Shown here: positions 29,702 through 37,952 of the stretch, in pieces
Numbering within the stretch: position 1 is the first letter of the stretch
Layout: each line of letters opens with the position of its first letter
Source of the DNA: Acidimicrobiaceae bacterium
GTDB taxonomy: Bacteria > Actinomycetota > Acidimicrobiia > Acidimicrobiales > Aldehydirespiratoraceae
Reading direction: 5' to 3'
Length of the DNA: 37,952 nt
Assembly: GCA_009835735.1 (NCBI GenBank)
Contig: VXWX01000166.1
Coordinates: 1-37,952, forward strand
The notes under the pieces: generated by a model
What the model was told of the DNA's origin: nothing
Databases searched by the model: none
What the model saw: the letters and a program-made list of their open reading frames with translations, nothing else
Translations under genes and position numbers: made by a program

Positions 29702-30501
29702 CCCGCCGGCAGCTGGATTCCGACGGCTACACCGTCCTGGAGGGCATCCTTGACGAGGACGTCCTGGCCACCATCACGGCTGAACTGGAGCCCCATTTCG
29801 GTGCCGAGGGCTGGGGCCGGAACGACTTCGAGGGCCTCAGAACCGAGCGGACCTATGCGCTGCTCGTGAAATGCCCTTCGGTTGCGACGCTCGTCGAGCA
29901 CCCCGCAATCCTCGAGCTGCTCGACGACCACCTGAGGCCGAGTCGCCTTCTCGCCACATGCCAGGCCACCCGGATCCATCCCGGCGAGACCGCCCAGCTG
30001 CTCCACTGCGACGACGACCTCGCCGGGGTGGCGCGGCCCCGCCCGCCATGGAGCGTCAGTGTCATGTGGGCGCTCTCGCCGTACCGGCCCGAGAACGGCT
30101 CGACGTTGATCGTGCCGGGCAGCCACCGCTGGGAGACCAAGCGACAGCCGACCGAGGGCGAAGCGATCTCGCTCGATCTCCAGCCGGGAAGCGCCCTCGT
30201 CTGGCTCGGCGGCATTTACCACGGAGCGGGAGCCAACCGCTCGGACGAGACCCGGACCGGGGTATCGATCATCTACTTCCAGCCCTGGCTGCGTCAGGTG
30301 GAGAACATGGTGCTGGCCGTCGGCCCGGACGAGGCGGCGAACTTCAGTACCACCATCCAGCGTCTGCTCGGCTACGGGGTCGTGGACGGAACGTTCTTCG
30401 GCCACGTCGACGGTCGGGACCCGATCAAGCTGATCCCAACAAGGGACAGCGATGAGGCGCCAGGCCCGACGGCTTCGACGAGCGGGGCAATCACGGACTG
30501 A
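29698..30501 (+). CDS. Phytanoyl-CoA dioxygenase (PhyH)-like Fe(II)/2-oxoglutarate oxygenase, CTG start
   Basis: A 267-residue oxygenase of the PhyH family. The iron triad is H103-x-D105 (LLHCDDD) and H175 (GGIYHGAGANR); R186 (TRTGVS) is placed to bind 2-oxoglutarate. No ATG, GTG or TTG exists in this frame before 29866, yet the family N-terminus (LTRRQLDSDGYTVLEGILDE) is plainly encoded from 29698. CTG at 29698 overlaps the hydrolase TGA and is preceded by TAGGA with an 8-base gap, so I take it as the start. A start at GTG 29866 would remove 56 residues of the fold. It would hydroxylate a small molecule linked to the neighbouring hydrolase and molybdoenzyme. Confidence 0.8.
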   Translation: MTRRQLDSDGYTVLEGILDEDVLATITAELEPHFGAEGWGRNDFEGLRTERTYALLVKCPSVATLVEHPAILELLDDHLRPSRLLATCQATRIHPGETAQLLHCDDDLAGVARPRPPWSVSVMWALSPYRPENGSTLIVPGSHRWETKRQPTEGEAISLDLQPGSALVWLGGIYHGAGANRSDETRTGVSIIYFQPWLRQVENMVLAVGPDEAANFSTTIQRLLGYGVVDGTFFGHVDGRDPIKLIPTRDSDEAPGPTASTSGAITD

Positions 30502-30605
30502 GCGTTCCCGCCTGCTGCGGGTCCGAGCGAAGCCTGCGCTGCTGTCGATGTCGGCGTGGGCGCCGCGGGCAGGATCGGCGCCACGGGGGTGCCGGCAACC
30601 GTGTC

Positions 30606-30611
30606 TACACT
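30606..30611 (+). promoter_or_regulatory. Probable -10 box of the DoxX operon
   Basis: TACACT in a GC-rich gap, 60 bases before the GTG at 30672. No -35 box is recognisable. Confidence 0.4.
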
Positions 30612-30671
30612 CGCGCCGACCAGCCGCTGCAACGCGACCGCAGGACATCGGTCCACGGGGGGAGGGTCACC

Positions 30672-31358
30672 GTGAGCAAGCGCACAGCCGACATCGTCAT
30701 CCGGGTGCTGACCGCCGTGACCCTGGTCGCCCTGGCGCTGGCGGTGTTGTTCTACGAGGACCTGGTCTGGGGCGACGGGTCCTACGCTGCCGTGGCACCG
30801 CTCTTCGCCGGCGGCGAGCACAGCGCGATCGACTCGCCCCGAACCTTCGACACCGCCTTGCTGCTACTGCGGTCCGCCCTCGGGATGATGATCTTCGTCC
30901 ACGGCTACAACAAGGCGTTCCGGGGCGGCAAGCTCGCCGGCACCGGCCGCTGGTTCGAGTCGATGGGCATGCGCCCCGGCAAAATCCACGCCACCCTGGC
31001 CGCCGGCACCGAGATGGGCGTGGGCGTGCTGCTCGTCCTCGGCCTCCTCACCCAGCTGGCCGCAGCCGGGCTCATCGCCTTGATGGTGGTGGCCTTCTGG
31101 ACCGTCCACCGCGACAAGGGCTTCATGATCACCGGCGAAGGCTGGGAGTACGTGGCCCTGATCGCGGTCATGAGCCTGGTGTGTGCCATTCTCGGCCCCG
31201 GCGCGATGTCGCTGGACTACGAGCTCGAGATCGCCCACCGCCTCGACGGCATGACCGGCCTTGGCATCGCCCTGCTGCTAGGCGTCGGCGCTGGCGCCGC
31301 CCAGCTCCTGCTCTTCTTCCGCCCCCCGAGGCCCGACCCCGCCGCCGAGGATGGCTGA
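30672..31358 (+). CDS. DoxX-family membrane protein
   Basis: A 228-residue integral membrane protein with about five hydrophobic segments (near 7-29, 58-78, 105-130, 150-170 and 195-215). The pattern LLLLRSALGMMIFVHGYNKAF and the later FWTVHRDKGFM with GWEYVALIAVM are typical of the DoxX/DoxD-like family, which has been linked to quinone or thiol redox at the membrane. A GGGGGGAGGG ribosome site precedes the GTG at 30672. The extra N-terminal helix and loop (residues 1-55) make it longer than minimal DoxX proteins. It overlaps the next gene by 8 bases. Confidence 0.8.
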   Translation: MSKRTADIVIRVLTAVTLVALALAVLFYEDLVWGDGSYAAVAPLFAGGEHSAIDSPRTFDTALLLLRSALGMMIFVHGYNKAFRGGKLAGTGRWFESMGMRPGKIHATLAAGTEMGVGVLLVLGLLTQLAAAGLIALMVVAFWTVHRDKGFMITGEGWEYVALIAVMSLVCAILGPGAMSLDYELEIAHRLDGMTGLGIALLLGVGAGAAQLLLFFRPPRPDPAAEDG

Positions 31359-31635
31359 CCCACAACAGCCGCAAAGGAGCCTGTGGCTCCAGGTCTTATG
31401 GAAGCCCGAGTTCCGCAGCACCCGCGAGAAGGTCGTCTATTACTCCGTCAGCCATGGGTTGGTCCTTCTGTTCCTTTTCTTGGTCATCTATATGGAATGG
31501 CTGGGTTCGGTCCTCTTCGCCGTCGCGTTCGCTGCAGGCGTGCTGATCTTGCACGCCGCTGTCCTGGTGGTCTGGCTGACCTGGGGCCGCGAGCGGTTCC
31601 CCCCGCAGTCATCCGACGGGAGCCCAGCCTCCTAG
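31351..31635 (+). CDS. Small two-helix membrane protein
   Basis: A 94-residue protein of unknown function with two strongly hydrophobic segments (about 32-48 and 50-76) between a basic N-terminus (RSLWLQVLWKPEFRSTREK) and a polar tail. Its ATG lies inside the last codons of the DoxX gene, so the two are translationally coupled and may form one membrane unit. The stop shares bases with the convergent transporter gene. Confidence 0.65.
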   Translation: MADPQQPQRSLWLQVLWKPEFRSTREKVVYYSVSHGLVLLFLFLVIYMEWLGSVLFAVAFAAGVLILHAAVLVVWLTWGRERFPPQSSDGSPAS

Positions 31636-32579
31636 ATCCGGGGGCGAGTCCTGGGACGTAGCCATGGGCGGCTGACCCGGCCGGCGGCGAGGTCAGCGCC
31701 GGCGTGGCCGAAGATGGCGCCCAGCACCATCAGACCTCCGACCACCGTCGCCACCGGCGGGGCCTCGGCCAGCACGATCCACGCCAGCAGGATCGAGAAC
31801 GGTGTCTCGCTCGACCCCAGCAGGCCAGCCTCCGCGGCCGGGATCAGCCGCACCCCCTCGGCCCACAGCACCAGCGACACCGCGAACACCGCCCCGAAGA
31901 ACACCAGCATTGGCATCTGGTCGCCCGCCACCCCGAGTGGGTCGGCCACCACCAGCGCCACCACGAACAGCAGAACCCCGGCCGTGCCCAGCGCCAGCAC
32001 GGTGTCGGCGCCCTCGAATCGGCGGATCAGCACGATCAGCAACGCCAGCGTCAGCGCCAGGATCACCGCCCGCAGGTTGCCGTCGAGGTCGCCGGGTCCG
32101 AGGTTCCCGGCCACCGTCAGGGTCACGCCCGCCAGAGCGATCACCGCGGCCACCACTGTCGAGCGCCGCAGCCGCTCCCGCAGGACCAGCCACGCCAGCC
32201 CGGCGGCCAGGAACGGCACGGTGGCCAGGATCACGCTGACGTTGGCGACCTCGGTGCGTTGCAGGGCGTCGACATACAGGATCATCGACATCGCGGCCAG
32301 CCCGACCAGCAGCAGCCCCGAGGGGCCGAGGGTTGCGCCGAGCCGCAACTGGTCCGGCTTGCTGCCGATGCGGCCCCGCAGCCCCACGTAGATCAGCGCC
32401 GCGCCGCCGCCGAGCAAGCTCCGCCAGCTGGCGAGCTGCCATGCGTCGGCCTCGATGCTGCGGGAAATGGCCCCGGTGCTGCCGAAGCCCAGCCCCGACA
32501 CGAGCATCAGCGCCACCCCCAGGCGCCGGGACCGCGGTGATGGCACCCGCGGGTCTGGAGCCCCCCGGTCGATGGTCAA
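31632..32579 (-). CDS. EamA/DMT-superfamily transporter
   Basis: A 315-residue polytopic protein with about ten membrane helices in two repeats of five, the EamA (RhaT/YdcZ-like) arrangement. Recognisable blocks are MLVSGLGFGSTGAISR near the start, VANVSVILATVPFLAAGLAWLVLRERL at the end of repeat one and AGLLGSSETPFSILLAWIVLAE at the end of repeat two. Such carriers export metabolites or amino acids; the substrate cannot be told. The start is a TTG at 32579 without a good ribosome site; a GTG about 10 codons in is an alternative. It ends in a 4-base overlap with the small membrane gene. Confidence 0.85.
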   Translation of the reverse strand: MTIDRGAPDPRVPSPRSRRLGVALMLVSGLGFGSTGAISRSIEADAWQLASWRSLLGGGAALIYVGLRGRIGSKPDQLRLGATLGPSGLLLVGLAAMSMILYVDALQRTEVANVSVILATVPFLAAGLAWLVLRERLRRSTVVAAVIALAGVTLTVAGNLGPGDLDGNLRAVILALTLALLIVLIRRFEGADTVLALGTAGVLLFVVALVVADPLGVAGDQMPMLVFFGAVFAVSLVLWAEGVRLIPAAEAGLLGSSETPFSILLAWIVLAEAPPVATVVGGLMVLGAIFGHAGADLAAGRVSRPWLRPRTRPRI

Positions 32580-32606
32580 CTCAGGGACAATTCGGGGGAT
32601 AAACCG

Positions 32607-33263
<657 letters not shown>

Positions 33264-33269
33264 GTCGCG

Positions 33270-33275
33270 ACTGTA
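33270..33275 (-). promoter_or_regulatory. Probable leaderless -10 box of msrA
   Basis: TACAGT on the minus strand, 6 bases before the ATG at 33263. Confidence 0.45.
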
Positions 33276-33336
33276 TCGCCGGCTGCCCCCCGAGGTTTCA
33301 GGAACCCGTCGGGCCGTAGTCCCGGCCCCCCGGTTT

Positions 33337-33380
33337 CTCGGGGCGGTTTGTGGGTCTGGGCGACCCATTACTCACCCGAG
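33337..33380. repeat. 44-bp palindromic intergenic element, copy 4 (diverged)
   Basis: TTTCTCGGGGCGG opens and ACCCGAGAT closes the unit, with TTTGTGGGT after the left arm as in the other copies. It is one base longer and the inner pairing is weaker. It lies in the msrA upstream gap. Confidence 0.65.
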
Positions 33381-33408
33381 ATCCGGCGGGGGTGCAGGCG
33401 GCTAATTT

Positions 33409-33451
33409 CTCGGGTTGGTTTTGGGTGTTGACCGCGCATAACCGACCCGAG
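33409..33451. repeat. 43-bp palindromic intergenic element, copy 5
   Basis: Arms TTTCTCGGGTTGGTT and AACCGACCCGAGATTT (33440-33455) pair with few mismatches. It ends about 24 bases before the -10 box of the deacylase gene, so here the element sits in a promoter, not at a gene end. Confidence 0.8.
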
Positions 33452-33474
33452 ATTTCCCGGCACCGTGCCACGGC

Positions 33475-33480
33475 TACCCT
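33475..33480 (+). promoter_or_regulatory. Probable leaderless -10 box of the deacylase gene
   Basis: TACCCT, 7 bases before the ATG at 33488. Confidence 0.5.
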
Positions 33481-33487
33481 CTGCGCA

Positions 33488-35239
33488 ATGCTCGACACGC
33501 TTATCATCGGCGGCACGCTCGTTGACGGCACCGGCGCCGACGCCCGGCCCGCCGACATCGGCATAGCCGACGGCCGGATCGTGGCCGTGGCCGGCCCCGG
33601 CGAGCTCGCCGACGCCAACGCCGCCGAAACCATCGACGCGACAGGCCTGGTCGTGTGCCCCGGCTTCATCGACCCCCACACCCACTACGACGCCCAGATC
33701 TTCTGGGACCCGAGGGCCACCCCGTCCAACACGTTCGGCGTCACCACCGTGGTCGGCGGCAACTGCGGGTTCTCGCTCGCCCCACTCAGCCACCCGTCCG
33801 ACGGCGAGTACCTCAAGCGCATGATGGTGAAGGTGGAGGGCATGGAGCTGGCCGCCCTCGAACAGGGCGTGCCCTGGGACTGGGAGAGCTTCGCCGACTA
33901 CCTGCGGGCCGTCGAGAACAGGGGCATCGGCGTGAACGCCGGCTTCATGGTGGGACACTGCGCGCTGCGCCGGGCGGTCATGCGCGACGACGCCGTCGGC
34001 CACGAGGCCAACGACGACCAGATCGCCCTGATGCGGGCCCTGCTGGCCGAGTCGCTGGCCGCCGGCGGCCTCGGCTTCTCCACCGGCCGCAGCTACACCC
34101 ACAACGACTGGGACGGCCAGCCGGTGCCCAGCCGCTGGGCCTCCGAGGAGGAGGTGCTGGAGCTGTGCCGGGAGACGGCCACCCACGACGGCACCACCCT
34201 CGAGTGGGTCGCCGACGGCTGCATGAAGGGCTTCAGCGCCGAAGAGACCGACCTGATGACCCGCATGTCGCTCGAGGCCCGGCGCCCGCTGAACTGGAAC
34301 GTGCTGACGATCGACTCGGCCCGTCCCGACGACTACCGCAACCAGATCGCGGCCTGCGAGCAGGCGGCCGACGCCGGGGCCATAGTCATTGCCCTCACCA
34401 TGCCGATCCTGGTCGGCATGAACATGAACCTGGGCACGTTCTGCGCCCTGCACATGCTGCCCGGCTGGCCCGACACGTTCGGCCTCCCCATCGCAGAGCG
34501 CATGGAGGCCCTGCGCCGCCCCGAGACCCTCATCGCCCTCGAGAACTCGGCCGCCAGCCCGGAGGCGGGCGTGTTCAGCCGTCTCACCGGCTGGTCCGAC
34601 TACCGCATCGGCGACACCTACTCGGCCGCCAACGAGGGCCTGAAGGGCCGCCGCATAGGCGACATCGCCCGGGAGCGGGGCCAGCGGGACTTCTTCTGCC
34701 TGGTGGACATCTGCCTGGCCGACGATCTGCGCACCGTGCTGTGGCCCGCCCCCACCGACGACGATCCCGAGAGCTGGCGGCTGCGGGCCGAGGCATGGGA
34801 GCATCCGGCGGTGATGATCGGCGGCAGCGACGCCGGGGCGCACCTCGACCGCATGGCCGGCGCCTGCTACACCACGGCGTGGATCGACGACTGCCTGCGG
34901 GGCCGCCGGCTCACCACTCTGGAGAACGCGGTGCACCATCTCACCGAGGCGCCGGCCCGGCTGTTCGGCCTGAAGCGCCGGGGACGGATCGCGGAGGGCT
35001 GCTTCGCCGACGTCGTGCTGTTCGATCCCGACACGGTGGGCGCGCTCGAGCCGGTGCTGGTGGCCGACCTGCCGGGCGACGGCAAGCGCCTGTGGTCGGA
35101 GGCCACCGGGGTGCGCCGGGTGATGGTCAACGGCGTCACCACCGTGGTCGACGGCGAGTCCACCGACGCCCTGCCGGGCACGGTGCTGCGGTCGGGCCGC
35201 GACACCGAGACCGTCCCGGTAGGTATCGCAAGAAACTAG
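33488..35239 (+). CDS. N-acyl-D-amino-acid deacylase-like amidohydrolase
   Basis: A 583-residue amidohydrolase of the D-aminoacylase/AmdH-3 group. Metal ligands H64 and H66 lie in GFIDPHTHYDAQIFWDP, the bridging-Cys position C93 in VVGGNCGFSLAPL, and the late Asp in GGSDAGAHLDRM. The C-terminal RGRIAEGCFADVVLFDP closes the beta-sandwich. Members hydrolyse N-acyl-D-amino acids or related amides; substrate choice cannot be read. ATG 33488 is supported by TACCCT 7 bases upstream (leaderless). The acetyl-CoA synthetase gene starts 9 bases after its stop, so the acyl group released (for example acetate) could be activated directly by the next enzyme. Confidence 0.87.
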   Translation: MLDTLIIGGTLVDGTGADARPADIGIADGRIVAVAGPGELADANAAETIDATGLVVCPGFIDPHTHYDAQIFWDPRATPSNTFGVTTVVGGNCGFSLAPLSHPSDGEYLKRMMVKVEGMELAALEQGVPWDWESFADYLRAVENRGIGVNAGFMVGHCALRRAVMRDDAVGHEANDDQIALMRALLAESLAAGGLGFSTGRSYTHNDWDGQPVPSRWASEEEVLELCRETATHDGTTLEWVADGCMKGFSAEETDLMTRMSLEARRPLNWNVLTIDSARPDDYRNQIAACEQAADAGAIVIALTMPILVGMNMNLGTFCALHMLPGWPDTFGLPIAERMEALRRPETLIALENSAASPEAGVFSRLTGWSDYRIGDTYSAANEGLKGRRIGDIARERGQRDFFCLVDICLADDLRTVLWPAPTDDDPESWRLRAEAWEHPAVMIGGSDAGAHLDRMAGACYTTAWIDDCLRGRRLTTLENAVHHLTEAPARLFGLKRRGRIAEGCFADVVLFDPDTVGALEPVLVADLPGDGKRLWSEATGVRRVMVNGVTTVVDGESTDALPGTVLRSGRDTETVPVGIARN

Positions 35240-35248
35240 GAGTTACCC

Positions 35249-37243
<1,995 letters not shown>

Positions 37244-37268
37244 CCGTTCGCAAGCCGCCCCACAATTT

Positions 37269-37311
37269 CTCGGGTGGGTTTTGTGGATAGAGCACCCATA
37301 AACAACCCGAG
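37269..37311. repeat. 43-bp palindromic intergenic element, copy 6
   Basis: AATTTCTCGGGTGGGTTTT and AACAACCCGAGAT form the arms, with TTGTGGAT after the left arm as in copy 3. It lies between two tandem plus-strand genes, 21 bases before the next GTG start. Confidence 0.8.
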
Positions 37312-37331
37312 ATCTTGAGGACGGGCTGGAC

Positions 37332-37856
37332 GTGACGAGCACACCGGATAACTGGTACTTCCGCGACGGCGGGGCGCCGGCCGGCGGGCCGCTGGTGATC
37401 TTGGACCTCGACGGCATCATCTCGGACGCCACCCACCGCCAGCACTACCTGCGGGGAGCCTTCAAGGACTTCCGGGGCTTCTTCACCGCCGCGCCCGACG
37501 ACCCGCCGTACGAGTCCGGCCTGGCCCTGGCCGCCTCGGTCGCCGACGACCACACGGTCGCCATCCTCACCGCCCGCCCGCACTACATGGCCGACGACAC
37601 CCGCAGCTGGCTGGCCGCCAACGATGTCCGCCACGACCTGCTGATCCTCCGCCCGGAGCACGGCCGGGGCTCGAGGGGCCCGTCGGCCGACTTCAAACGC
37701 CACGAGCTGAGCCGCCTGCGGTCCGCCGGCTACGAGATAACCGCGGCCATCGACGACGACGAGCGGATCATAGAGATGTACCGCTCCGAGGGCGTCTTCG
37801 CCCTATACGTCCACTCCGGCTACTACGAGCGAGACGACGCGGCGAGGACCATTTAG
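37332..37856 (+). CDS. HAD-superfamily phosphatase-like protein
   Basis: A 174-residue HAD hydrolase. Motif I is ILDLDGIISD with nucleophile D25 and acid D27, motif II is in AILTARP, and the acidic motif IV is AAIDDDERI. The small cap and the histidine-rich segment after motif I (ATHRQHYL) recall polynucleotide 3'-phosphatase-like and related HAD groups, but the exact family is unclear. The GTG at 37332 has no strong ribosome site. It follows acs after an 88-base gap occupied by a palindromic element, so it may have its own transcript. Confidence 0.72.
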   Translation: MTSTPDNWYFRDGGAPAGGPLVILDLDGIISDATHRQHYLRGAFKDFRGFFTAAPDDPPYESGLALAASVADDHTVAILTARPHYMADDTRSWLAANDVRHDLLILRPEHGRGSRGPSADFKRHELSRLRSAGYEITAAIDDDERIIEMYRSEGVFALYVHSGYYERDDAARTI

Positions 37857-37918
37857 GAGCCCAAACCGGCTCTTACCTTCCGCGGGTAGGTTGGGGACGC
37901 AAGCGGAGGTGACGGACG

Positions 37919-37952
37919 ATGTTCAACGCGGCGAAGACGTTCACGCTGCTGG
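37919..37952 (+). CDS. Start of a probable HtpX-type membrane metalloprotease
   Basis: Only 11 codons are visible: MFNAAKTFTLL. GGAGG lies 9 bases before the ATG, and TAGGTT about 30 bases before is a -10 candidate. The opening MFN-x-x-KT-x-x-LL is typical of HtpX (M48) proteases, but the zinc site is outside the window. Confidence 0.45.
   Translation, partial: MFNAAKTFTLL

Noticed and set aside
29866-30501. Dioxygenase starting at GTG 29866
   Set aside because: This removes a clearly family-like N-terminal segment that is encoded in frame from 29698 with a ribosome site and stop-start overlap.
37857-37890. Rho-independent terminator after the HAD gene
   Set aside because: GAGCC-CAAACC-GGCTC makes only a 5-bp stem with no T-run, too weak to call.

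Overview
The window is high-GC DNA with dense, bidirectional gene packing, many GTG starts and 4-base stop/start overlaps. A CrgA-type division protein, an actinobacterial-type dCTP deaminase, F420-type luciferase-like oxidoreductases and many leaderless promoters (TANNNT about 7 bases before the start codon) point to an actinobacterium. An acidimicrobial lineage is my guess, not something the sequence proves. No gene-free stretch exceeds 300 bases.

Region 1 (1-10502) looks like a catabolic island. On the minus strand a heme-oxygenase-like diiron protein is followed by a plant-type 2Fe-2S protein, a Rieske ferredoxin and the start of a possible Asp/Glu-racemase-fold enzyme. Two strong hairpins separate this set from a plus-strand alpha/beta hydrolase, a hydantoinase/allantoinase-like amidohydrolase and a luciferase-like oxidoreductase. 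After a membrane coiled-coil gene comes a SRPBCC (CoxG-like) gene and a three-subunit molybdenum hydroxylase (FAD, 2Fe-2S, Mo). Together these would suit oxidation and opening of a small N-containing ring; the substrate is unknown.

Region 2 (10503-24720) is mostly housekeeping and salvage: a GNAT fusion protein, an RCC1-repeat lipoprotein, then purine/MTI phosphorylase, cupin, MTA/SAH deaminase-like amidohydrolase and MtnA, which fit methylthioadenosine salvage through deamination. Next come an F420-type oxidoreductase, an RDD membrane protein, tRNA-Gly(CCC), YaaA, an AlaC-like aminotransferase, dCTP deaminase, a divergent P450/SDR pair and crgA. The crgA downstream gap carries DnaA-box-like sequences.

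Region 3 (24721-30501) holds a thiolase-fold protein without catalytic residues, a molybdopterin oxidoreductase, an HxlR regulator, an isochorismatase-like hydrolase and a phytanoyl-CoA-dioxygenase-like oxygenase. Two near-identical promoter/operator sites, before the molybdoenzyme and before the hydrolase, suggest one HxlR-controlled unit.

Region 4 (30502-37952) has DoxX and small membrane proteins, an EamA transporter, MsrA, an N-acyl-D-amino-acid-deacylase-like amidohydrolase, acetyl-CoA synthetase, a HAD phosphatase and the start of a probable HtpX protease.

The most unusual features are six copies of a 43-44 bp palindromic intergenic element, a three-fold 69-bp repeat that ends the deaminase gene and creates a coupled micro-ORF, the shared HxlR-type operator, and the diiron oxygenase with two dedicated iron-sulfur proteins.
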